Assembly: GCA_934446135.1 (NCBI GenBank)
Contig: CAKSDT010000099.1
Coordinates: forward strand, 1 to 6,292
Reading direction: 5' to 3'
Length of the DNA stretch: 6,292 bases
DNA from: an uncultured Clostridia bacterium
GTDB taxonomy: Bacteria > Bacillota > Clostridia > RGIG6154
This document shows positions 1 to 6,028 of the stretch, piece by piece (position 1 is the first letter of the stretch; every line of letters begins with the position of its first letter). Made by a program: the position numbers and the translations under genes. Below the pieces are notes generated by a model, which saw nothing but the letters and a program-made list of their open reading frames with translations, searched no databases and had not been told where the DNA came from.

Positions 1-476
1 CCTCCCTGAAGTCCGAAACAAAGTATACCAAACGCAACAACTACAACAACTGCCAGATATGCAACATTAATCGTAGTGTTTGTTATCATATTGACAAACC
101 CTACTTCAGCATTATTGCCTGTAGCAAACTTCACAAAATAATACACCATCCATCCGCAAACAACAGTGTAAAATGCCATAAGGCAAACATTTCCAAAAAG
201 TGCAAAATATCCGTGTATATGCCAAACCTGACCGGGTTTTTCAAGTTTATGATACATCATAACAGGACTTGACTGTGATGCTCTTCCCAATGCAAACTCC
301 ATTGTCATTACAGGAAGCCCCAGCAAAATAAGACATAATATGTATATAAGAACAAATCCTCCTCCTCCAGACTGACCGCACATCCATGGGAATTTCCAAA
401 CATTTCCGCATCCTATTGCACAACCGGCAGACAAAAGGATAAATCCCAGTCTTGAACCTAATTTTTCTCTCTGCAT
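1..476 (-). CDS. Neurotransmitter:sodium symporter (NSS/SNF, LeuT-fold) family transporter, N-terminal part
   Basis: The first 158 codons are present; the gene runs off the left edge (family members are usually about 430-500 residues). The family moves amino acids or related small molecules into the cell with sodium. TM1 carries the family signature: GCAIGCGNVWKFP at residues 18-30 aligns with LeuT G20-P32. By that alignment A20 and N25 match the LeuT Na1 ligands, and G18 and I21 match Na2 backbone ligands. TM2 ends in MEFALGR (59-65), also typical. TM3 spans about 88-117, and Y103 falls where LeuT has the substrate-contacting Tyr108. TM4 starts near 137. K28 stands where LeuT has the gate residue Arg30. 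The ATG at 476 is preceded by AAAAAGGAG, with GGAG at 487-490 about 10 bases away. The gene has its own promoter, so it need not be cotranscribed with the upstream surface gene. The substrate cannot be told from this part. Confidence 0.93.
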   Translation of the reverse strand, partial: MQREKLGSRLGFILLSAGCAIGCGNVWKFPWMCGQSGGGGFVLIYILCLILLGLPVMTMEFALGRASQSSPVMMYHKLEKPGQVWHIHGYFALFGNVCLMAFYTVVCGWMVYYFVKFATGNNAEVGFVNMITNTTINVAYLAVVVVVAFGILCFGLQG

Positions 477-486
477 AAATATAATT

Positions 487-541
487 CTCCTTTTTAATAT
501 ATTCACCCGAAAAGTATATCACACATTTTTCACAAAGTAAA
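487..541 (-). promoter_or_regulatory. Extended -10 sigma-A promoter and RBS of the NSS transporter gene
   Basis: On the minus strand TTTACT (541-536) is followed by a 17-base spacer and TATACT (518-513). A TG one base upstream of the -10 hexamer makes an extended -10 element. Long A/T runs lie just upstream (542-590), as expected of an UP-like region. Transcription would start near 506, giving a leader of about 30 bases containing the ribosome binding site (GGAG at 490-487). This is a near-consensus housekeeping promoter by sequence; it has not been tested. Confidence 0.72.
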
Positions 542-598
542 TAATTTTTTAATATATATGTAAAAAATTACAATTTGAAATAAAAAATCCGCAAAATT

Positions 599-637
599 AT
601 ATGCACCGCCAAAAGTATATGCTTCCGGGGTGCATAT
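599..637 (-). terminator. Probable intrinsic terminator of the SLH surface protein gene
   Basis: Two perfectly complementary 9-base arms (599-607 and 629-637, ATATGCACC / GGTGCATAT) enclose a 21-base loop, 29 bases past the stop codon of the large gene. On the minus strand the stem is followed by AATTTTGCGGATTTTTT, a broken T-tract, so the terminator is weaker than the one at 4689-4721. The loop overlaps a second inverted repeat (611-619 with 651-659) that cannot form as a simple hairpin at the same time. Confidence 0.45.
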
Positions 638-665
638 TATAAATTCAGTTTATACTTTTAAAAAG

Positions 666-3600
666 TTACTTTATAGCACGGTTTAAAAATGTAACTATCT
701 GTCCTCGTGTGCATGTATCATCAGGTGAAAATGTTGTCTTTGATGTTCCGCTTGTAACATTTGTTTTTACTGCCCACGATACTGCCTGTGCATAATCCGA
801 ACCTGACGGTACATCGGTAAAGTCTGTAGAGGTTGAATTTTTCGGTGCACCTGCGTTTTTCCATAAGTAAATTACGGTAGACGAGCGGGTGCAAGGCGTG
901 CTGCCGTCAAATGCAGTACCTGATACCATACCGTTTTTACTTGCCCAAAGTGCTGCATCATAGTAATAATCGGTAGTTTTTACATCTTTAAACGGATTTG
1001 TTATTCCTGTCTTCGGCGAGCCGACCGCTCTCCATAGAAATGTCAAAATTTGTGCACGGGTGCAGGTATCATTGGGTGAAAATGTTGTTTCTGAGGTGCC
1101 TGCCGTAATTTTCTTATCCACTGCCCATGCAACGGAATCTGCAAACCAGTCTGTTTGTTTCACATCGCTGAATGCACCTACCGTTTGTTCATCTCCTATT
1201 GTTAATGCAACAGTTTTACCGCTTAATCTAAGCGTATAAGTATTTCCGTTTTTCGTCATAACGCTTGTGTCAATAGGTAGGTAACTTACCACACCGTTTT
1301 CGTCGGTACAAATAATATATTCTTTCTTCATATCAGACTCGCTTGCAAAATTCATAGTTCCCGCACTTGTTGTGACTGTTGTAAACTTTGGAGTGTCTGC
1401 AAATAACTGTACCCAATAAGCTGGATTGTTGTAAACAAACCCTACGCCTATATAAGCAAAATCGGGATTTAGAGTATTTGCACGGTGTCCCGGTGAATTC
1501 ATCCAAGCCGTTACAACCTCTGTCGGATTACGCTGTCCGCTCGCAATGTTTTCGGCAGCAGTTCTGTACTTGAGAGAATTCGGAATTGCAGTAAAAGGCT
1601 GCTCACCGTTGGGACGGGTGTGGCTATAAAGCGTTAATAATTCACTTTCACGCGTATCACACGCTCCTTGCAAATCAGCCGGCATAGCCAAAACATTAAG
1701 TCCGTTGTTAAAACGCTCACGGTTTACCAGACTTAATACTTCCCATTCGGCTTTATTAACCGAAATTTTGTCTGACGGGAGTTTTGACTGTATATCGGAT
1801 TTTCCGACAGAAGAATTATCGGTTGTAACACCTATAGATTTTGCTTTTTTGAGTATTGCGTCAATATCACTTTCATTGCGTGCACTGTGCTTAACTTCGA
1901 CATTATTTTTGCCATTGACCAAAACAAACAGCGGAGTGCCAACCGTGTCTTCGCTTACGAAATCCCAATAAAACTGAATTGCACCGTAATCATCAACACA
2001 ACCGTAAATCGGCACTTGTTCTCTTTCAATAGCGGTTTTTATGTAAGGCTTCATTTTTTTACAGTAGTTGCAATCCGACTTGCAAACAAGCAGTAGAAAC
2101 GATTTTCCCGCACTGTAAAGATTATCTGCTTTAGCAGGAGTAATTTGTGTATAATAATCTGACTCAATATACTGTGCTGCATCAAGGCTTTCGGAATTGT
2201 TTGTTTCATCAACGCTGAAATCAACCAAATTCACATAATCAACTGCAGAAGTTTTCTTTGTTGTCGGCTTGGTGATCTGAATTGCGTTTGAGCATTCCCA
2301 ACCGCCTAACTTTGCAACAGTATCAGATGCCGATATTTTGGGATAAATCTGCGTCATCCACATAGAACCGTCAGTTCTTTCCAATAACACTGTACTTCCG
2401 CCGGCATTGTTTAATGAATACGAACTTCTTGCCACATTAGGCAGCAAATCTAAAGATTTGACAGGATTTGTAGTTGTGTCTATTGCTTTAAAAATCTCAC
2501 TGGAGTCATTTAAGTAGTGAAATTCCGTAGGCTTTATTCTAAACATTCTATCTGTTGTGCCGTCATTGGCATCGTTATCAAATGAATAAGTATAACCGTC
2601 TGTCGATTTGTAACCGCCCGGAACATCAGAAAGGTATTCTGCCGGCAGCACTCCTGTTTTCGGACGGTTGTTTGAACAATGATTTGCAACCAATCCGTAA
2701 GGTTTGTTGCTATTATCAGGCAAAAGTCCTACAAAATTGCCGTTATCAAGCATTCCGCTTCTTATGTGCTGATAAATCGGGAAAATGTGTTTAATTAATC
2801 CGGTGTTTCCGACAGTACAGGTGTTTTGCAATCCGAATCCGTATACATCTCCGTCGCTGTTAACAACGAAACCTGTTATTGCTTCTTCGGCAGTAGAATC
2901 CTGAGCTGTAAAGTATTCATCCGGGAAAACTCTTACTGCATTGTCTGTCATTAATTCAAGCGAAAGTTCATAGTCGTTATACTGAACAAACTCGCCTCTT
3001 GACCATGCTGCCTCATCATAACCCTTTCTTATAACTTCTTCTTTCCAACGGTAAAAGTTGTTGTCATTGTCGCAAACACCGCCGGCAACTACGGCCTTTA
3101 CACCGTCCATCATCTTGCTTAATCCCTTTTGATAAGCATTCTGTTCACCGAGATAAGTGTATCCCAGATAACAACTGCCGTCATTTTTGAGAACTCCGAT
3201 AACAGTTGCATAACGGTGTTCGGCAAAAGACTTGCAGTCTGTGGCAATGGTTTTACCGCTCACAATTTCCTTAACTTCACCTTTTGCAGTCATATAGTGT
3301 GCTTTTCCTGCTTGTTTAACATTTTTTGCCAACACAGTTTTCTCGTAATCGGTGGTAACTCCGTAAAGCGTTCCGTCGGAAGTTAATATGCTTCGCCTTG
3401 TGTTTCCTGCAGTAAGAACCACTCCGTATTCCGAATAATCAACCACATTTTCAATTTTGTTCATAACAACCGGGTCGATTTCGCCTTTTTTGTGTCCTAC
3501 CTGATAGTAAGTGTTATCAGGAGAAATAAATTCATTCACACTTAAGATATTATTTGTCATATACTGCGGCTTGCCGTCAATTTCAGGGTACTGTATAAAT

Positions 3601-4322
3601 TGATAGGTTGATGCAGGTGTTTCGTTTTTTCCTGCGTCAAGCAAATTTTCTGCATAATTTTTGTCACTGACCCATGTTTTCTCAGGAGTAAAATTCAATA
3701 CCCTGCTCATAGTTTTTTTATCGTCTGTTCCCTTATAAATATTGTCCTGGGTAGAGAAAAAAACGGATACTGTGTAACCTTGATGCATAGAACAGGTAAG
3801 AAATTCTCCATCAGGTCCTGCTGCTATTATGGCAGTTGCAGGACTGACATTCTGAACAAATTTCTTGTTTGCATCATAAAGGTCTATTGAAATAATAATA
3901 GAGTCTTTTGTAATCCATTGCTTGTAATTTTCATAGCGTTTAGCCGAAGGGTCATTCATTGCAAGTAAATAATTATTCTCATCGATATTAAAGGCTTCCA
4001 TAACCGTTTTTTTATCTAAAGAACCAAATGTACCCTCATAATTAAGTTTAAAATAATAACCCTGTAACTGACTACGCTTCAGCGGTTCTGAAAATGCAAG
4101 ATTTGTATTTTCATCCCGGAATTGAGTTCCTATGTAAAATGTGTATACAGAACCAACCTCAGCACTAAAAGGGCTAACTTTAGCTGAATATGCCTGATTG
4201 ATCGGTATGTAGCGGTCAAACAATGTTTCACCCGCTGCCGATGCGTGAACCGGCTGAACTGTTATTATCATAAGTAAAACCAACACTGCCGATATCATCC
4301 TATTTTTCATATTGATTATCAT
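666..4322 (-). CDS. Exported SLH-anchored surface protein with RCC1-like, thioredoxin-like and CAP/SCP domains
   Basis: This encodes a 1218-residue cell wall protein. A signal peptide covers residues 1-29/30 (MKNR at 5-8, hydrophobic core 10-22, ASA-A cleavage site). Residues 31-280 are unrecognised. Residues about 285-690 hold irregular copies of an 'xDGxxY' hairpin motif (SDGTLYG 315, KNDGSCYLG 379, NSDGDVYGFG 488, RTDGSMW 649 and others), suggesting an RCC1-like beta-propeller. Residues 720-832 form a thioredoxin-like fold with a CNYC pair (C751, C754) and a probable cis-proline at P797. Residues 856-976 are a YkwD-type CAP/SCP domain with H901, E924 and H946 in the expected SHTxPNG, AENIA and PGHRANTL contexts. 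Three SLH modules at 1051-1104, 1111-1160 and 1168-1218 end the chain. SLH domains are known to bind secondary wall polymers, so the protein is probably held on the wall with the other domains outside. AGGAAAGG at 4331-4324 fits ATG 4322 (5 bases from its AGGA) or ATG 4310 (12 bases from AAGGA); the latter gives a more typical signal peptide. The biological role is unknown. Confidence 0.93.
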   Translation of the reverse strand: MIINMKNRMISAVLVLLMIITVQPVHASAAGETLFDRYIPINQAYSAKVSPFSAEVGSVYTFYIGTQFRDENTNLAFSEPLKRSQLQGYYFKLNYEGTFGSLDKKTVMEAFNIDENNYLLAMNDPSAKRYENYKQWITKDSIIISIDLYDANKKFVQNVSPATAIIAAGPDGEFLTCSMHQGYTVSVFFSTQDNIYKGTDDKKTMSRVLNFTPEKTWVSDKNYAENLLDAGKNETPASTYQFIQYPEIDGKPQYMTNNILSVNEFISPDNTYYQVGHKKGEIDPVVMNKIENVVDYSEYGVVLTAGNTRRSILTSDGTLYGVTTDYEKTVLAKNVKQAGKAHYMTAKGEVKEIVSGKTIATDCKSFAEHRYATVIGVLKNDGSCYLGYTYLGEQNAYQKGLSKMMDGVKAVVAGGVCDNDNNFYRWKEEVIRKGYDEAAWSRGEFVQYNDYELSLELMTDNAVRVFPDEYFTAQDSTAEEAITGFVVNSDGDVYGFGLQNTCTVGNTGLIKHIFPIYQHIRSGMLDNGNFVGLLPDNSNKPYGLVANHCSNNRPKTGVLPAEYLSDVPGGYKSTDGYTYSFDNDANDGTTDRMFRIKPTEFHYLNDSSEIFKAIDTTTNPVKSLDLLPNVARSSYSLNNAGGSTVLLERTDGSMWMTQIYPKISASDTVAKLGGWECSNAIQITKPTTKKTSAVDYVNLVDFSVDETNNSESLDAAQYIESDYYTQITPAKADNLYSAGKSFLLLVCKSDCNYCKKMKPYIKTAIEREQVPIYGCVDDYGAIQFYWDFVSEDTVGTPLFVLVNGKNNVEVKHSARNESDIDAILKKAKSIGVTTDNSSVGKSDIQSKLPSDKISVNKAEWEVLSLVNRERFNNGLNVLAMPADLQGACDTRESELLTLYSHTRPNGEQPFTAIPNSLKYRTAAENIASGQRNPTEVVTAWMNSPGHRANTLNPDFAYIGVGFVYNNPAYWVQLFADTPKFTTVTTSAGTMNFASESDMKKEYIICTDENGVVSYLPIDTSVMTKNGNTYTLRLSGKTVALTIGDEQTVGAFSDVKQTDWFADSVAWAVDKKITAGTSETTFSPNDTCTRAQILTFLWRAVGSPKTGITNPFKDVKTTDYYYDAALWASKNGMVSGTAFDGSTPCTRSSTVIYLWKNAGAPKNSTSTDFTDVPSGSDYAQAVSWAVKTNVTSGTSKTTFSPDDTCTRGQIVTFLNRAIK

Positions 4323-4359
4323 TCCTTTCCTGTTTTCTGATATTTTCTCAATAATCTTA

Positions 4360-4628
4360 TCAAAGCGGAACTTTAAACTCAGATGAGCCCGGTTCGTACT
4401 CTTTTACCGTCACGGTCTTTTGAGATAAGCGAATCGCCAAAGTAAATCGTTGCATTTTGAATGCTCAAAATTTCCTGCATATAACAAATGCTTACTTTGT
4501 CGATTCCGCAGTTATCTTTTATGAAATATATGCTGCACAATCATATACACATTTTGATATCCCTTTTTAGATATTATTTCATCTATTTCTATCGGTATTA
4601 TATCCGCCTTTGAAACATTATGATTGGC
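4360..4628 (-). pseudogene. Decayed reading frame of unknown family with two apparent one-base frameshifts
   Basis: Three consecutive open segments in three frames follow each other in the order of minus-strand transcription. The first is 4628-4512 (38 codons, includes KADIIPIEIDEIISKKGY). The second is open from 4516 to 4379 (includes NATIYFGDSLISKDRDGK). The third runs to a stop at 4360 (ends KEYEPGSSEFKVPL). Removing one A from the A4 run at 4520-4517 and one from the A4 run at 4405-4402 joins them into 88 codons plus a stop. The text looks coding (charged and hydrophobic residues alternate, little low complexity), but I do not recognise a family. No start codon with a ribosome binding site opens the frame and an in-frame stop lies just upstream at 4629-4631, so the 5' end also seems lost. 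Chance cannot be excluded in AT-rich DNA. Confidence 0.4.
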
Positions 4629-4636
4629 TTACGATA

Positions 4637-4667
4637 ATTATACACCGTACATTGATGTACGATACAA
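4637..4667 (-). promoter_or_regulatory. Candidate promoter with an inverted-repeat operator in its spacer
   Basis: On the minus strand there is a perfect TATAAT -10 hexamer (4642-4637) and a weak TTGTAT -35 (4667-4662), 19 bases apart. The spacer holds a perfect inverted repeat, CGTACAT-TG-ATGTACG (4646-4661 on the plus strand, 7-base arms). A 19-base spacer filled by a dyad is the layout used by MerR-family activators; that link is inference. The transcript would run about 310 bases before reaching the SLH protein start. No better promoter is obvious closer to 4322. Confidence 0.38.
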
Positions 4668-4688
4668 GATGTTTGTAAAAATTTTATG

Positions 4689-4721
4689 AAAAAAACAGCG
4701 GCCGTAATTGGTCACTGTTTT
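4689..4721 (-). terminator. Intrinsic terminator after the truncated InlB-repeat gene
   Basis: The minus strand reads AAAACAGTGACC, loop AATTAC, GGCCGCTGTTTT, then more T. The stem has seven A/T and G/C pairs at the base, a T-G pair, a G-C pair, one A/C mismatch and two G-C pairs at the top, and ends in a run of seven T. It starts 12 bases after the stop codon at 4734, the usual position for a rho-independent terminator. Confidence 0.82.
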
Positions 4722-4733
4722 AATCATAGTTTC

Positions 4734-5357
4734 TTACTTTGTTATAACAACTTTCTGATCCTTTTCAACCCATTCGACGCTTGCTCCCAAGTTTTCGGAA
4801 ATAAAGCGGATAGGTGTGTAGGTGCGGTCTTTTTCGATTTTCGGAGCAACATCATTTGATTTCGCCTTGCCGAATACCTGTGCGTCCTTTTTGCCGATTG
4901 TTAAGATAATCTGATTTACCGAATTATCCTTTTCCGTCCATTTCGCATAGAGTGTGAAGTTCTTTGTTACCTTTGCGGAAAAATCGTACTTGGTTTTGAG
5001 TTCCTTATCCGAGTACCAACCGTCAAAATCAAAGTTTTCCTTTGTCGGCGCTGTCGGCTCTTTCATAACGCTGTTTCCTGTAACGGTCTGATTTGAAACC
5101 TTGCTGCCGCCGTTCGATTCAAACGATACGGTGTAGCGTGAAGTGCCGCCGCCACCGCCGGTGGATCCACCGGTGAAGTCAAAAGTATAGGTCAGAATAA
5201 CGCTGTCCGCATGGGCATCGCCGGTTAGCACGGGGTTGACCGCAGCCGTCTTGCCTTCGATATCGTTATAGGTGGACTTTTCGGAAAATACGTCTGTGCC
5301 GGTGGTCTTAAGAGTAAAATTCACTGTGTAGACCGTATGGGAACGGAATGTATCGGA
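4734..5357 (-). pseudogene. C-terminal fragment of a surface protein: InlB B-repeat plus copper-amine-oxidase-like domain
   Basis: The frame is open from 5357, after a stop at 5358-5360. The longest start-codon version is 196 residues from GTG 5324, which lacks any Shine-Dalgarno sequence and falls inside a beta-rich segment (TVYTVNFTLKTTGTDVF). There is no signal peptide. From GTG: residues 1-50 are the end of an unknown beta domain, then a Gly linker (51-61). Residues 64-130 are an InlB/Listeria-Bacteroides B-repeat (FESNGG, FDGWYSDKEL, FTLYAKW). Residues 137-196 are a copper-amine-oxidase N-terminal-type (stalk) domain with RTYTPIRFISENLGASVEW. These families normally sit in long exported proteins, so the N-terminal part is probably lost by deletion. 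The base composition looks GC-richer than that of the SLH gene. A terminator follows the stop. The alternative is a short expressed protein from an unusual start. The domain calls are firm; the truncation is inferred. Confidence 0.75.
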
Positions 5358-5434
5358 TTACATAACAGTATAATCCGAACTTCAGATTTCTTTGTCTGCG
5401 TTAATATCTTTCGATATAACTTTGCATCTCCTTT
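5353..5434 (-). other. Hairpin-rich spacer with an orphan Shine-Dalgarno sequence
   Basis: On the minus strand a strong AAAGGAG (5434-5428) is followed only by an ATG touching it, which opens an 8-codon frame, and by no ATG, GTG or TTG at a normal distance. After it come a hairpin at 5426-5397 (TGC/GCA, AAA bulge, GTTA/TAAC, one T bulge, TATC/GATA, GAAA tetraloop) and a small CAGA/TCTG hairpin at 5398-5383. A third hairpin with perfect 8-base arms TCGGATTA / TAATCCGA lies at 5378-5353. None is followed by a T-tract, so they do not look like terminators. The stretch may be a deletion junction or a structured leader. Confidence 0.4.
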
Positions 5435-5450
5435 CTTTTGGATTTTGCAT

Positions 5451-6026
5451 TTATCCGGCATCGCGGCTTGAGATTGCGTTTCCGCAATACTCACATTTAC
5501 CGGAACTTCCGGCGCGGATCCTTGTTGTTCCGTTACATTTTTCGCATACAACGTTGACAAAGCTTGTTGTGCTGTTCTCTCTGCCCGAAAGCATAACACA
5601 GGGCATGCCTTGCTTGTGCAGTGTACAATCTCGAAATACACCCTTTCCGAAAAGCCATTCAAGCTCAGAAAGCACCTTATAGGACGGTTTTCCCGTCTGC
5701 TTTGAAAGTTCCTCAATCGTAACGGTGCCGTCTTGGTCGCACATAAATATTGAATCGTAACGGCGTGCAAGATTCGCTCTTACCCCGTTTTTTATGCCGT
5801 TTATAAACATCAGTGCGGACGGAACGAGCATGACTATATTGGTAATCAAGTTATCACGAAGTTTTTCGTTATACCCCGTAACCCCCGAAATAATTCCAAA
5901 CAGAAAAACCGCCGTGAAGAATCCGCCTATAATCATTTGTATGTGCTTTTTTAATGTAAGTCTTGCGATTGCCGCTTTTGAAATGTATGTTCCGCCGCCG
6001 GAGAATAATTTTGTATTCGTCTTCAT
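5451..6026 (-). CDS. Two-helix membrane protein with winged-helix-like segment and C-terminal zinc ribbon
   Basis: The gene encodes 191 residues from ATG 6026. The ORF extends to GTG 6032, but GGAGG at 6039-6035 is 8 bases from the ATG and only 2 from the GTG. Two hydrophobic helices lie near residues 31-48 (IIGGFFTAVFLFGIISG) and 60-80. A segment near 90-135 (DGTVTIEELSKQTGKPSY, then LSELEWLFGKGVF) looks like a winged helix of the kind found in clostridial membrane or zinc-ribbon proteins of the XpaC-like sort. Two CxxC pairs (C161, C164, C178, C181) make a zinc ribbon at the end. The soluble part is probably cytoplasmic. The gene is translationally coupled or nearly so to the preceding gene. 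I cannot name a function; regulation of, or signalling from, the membrane would be guesswork. Confidence 0.82.
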   Translation of the reverse strand: MKTNTKLFSGGGTYISKAAIARLTLKKHIQMIIGGFFTAVFLFGIISGVTGYNEKLRDNLITNIVMLVPSALMFINGIKNGVRANLARRYDSIFMCDQDGTVTIEELSKQTGKPSYKVLSELEWLFGKGVFRDCTLHKQGMPCVMLSGRENSTTSFVNVVCEKCNGTTRIRAGSSGKCEYCGNAISSRDAG

Positions 6027-6028
6027 TT

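Larger units (their letters stand above)
4323..4687. other. 365-base stretch without an intact gene
   Basis: This spacer lies between the terminator of the truncated surface gene and the start of the SLH protein gene. It contains a candidate promoter with an inverted repeat (4637-4667), a decayed minus-strand reading frame (4628-4360) and the ribosome binding site of the SLH gene (4331-4324). It also has small inverted repeats: CAAAGTAA / TTACTTTG at 4438-4445 and 4492-4499, and TTTTGA-ATGC-TCAAAA at 4455-4470. No tRNA, known riboswitch or plus-strand gene is visible. Confidence 0.7.

Noticed and set aside
247..522. Minus-strand 91-codon reading frame overlapping the transporter gene
   Set aside because: It lies in another frame of the NSS transporter, whose own frame shows clear family motifs and a ribosome binding site.
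1388..3386. Five plus-strand reading frames of 61-88 codons inside the SLH gene
   Set aside because: They are antisense shadows of a long gene with clear domains and show no convincing ribosome binding sites or protein features.
4360..4470. A separate small gene from the ATG near 4455 to the stop at 4360 (about 32 codons)
   Set aside because: It lacks a ribosome binding site and is better explained as the last segment of the decayed longer frame.
5380..5434. Likeness to a c-di-GMP-I riboswitch (GCAAA, GAAA-capped stem, then ACGCA)
   Set aside because: The TGC and GCA flank the same stem and pair directly, so the asymmetric ACGCAAAGCC part, the second stem with its tetraloop receptor and the closing pairing of the riboswitch are missing.
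5425..5453. Short frames after the zinc-ribbon gene, from ATG 5450 (21 codons) and from ATG 5427 (8 codons)
   Set aside because: ATG 5450 directly follows the TAA with no spaced ribosome binding site. ATG 5427 touches the Shine-Dalgarno sequence. Neither product has any recognisable feature.
5321..5770. Minus-strand 149-codon reading frame
   Set aside because: It overlaps most of the zinc-ribbon gene in another frame and its product is Cys/Arg-rich with no domain. It adds nothing that explains the spacer.
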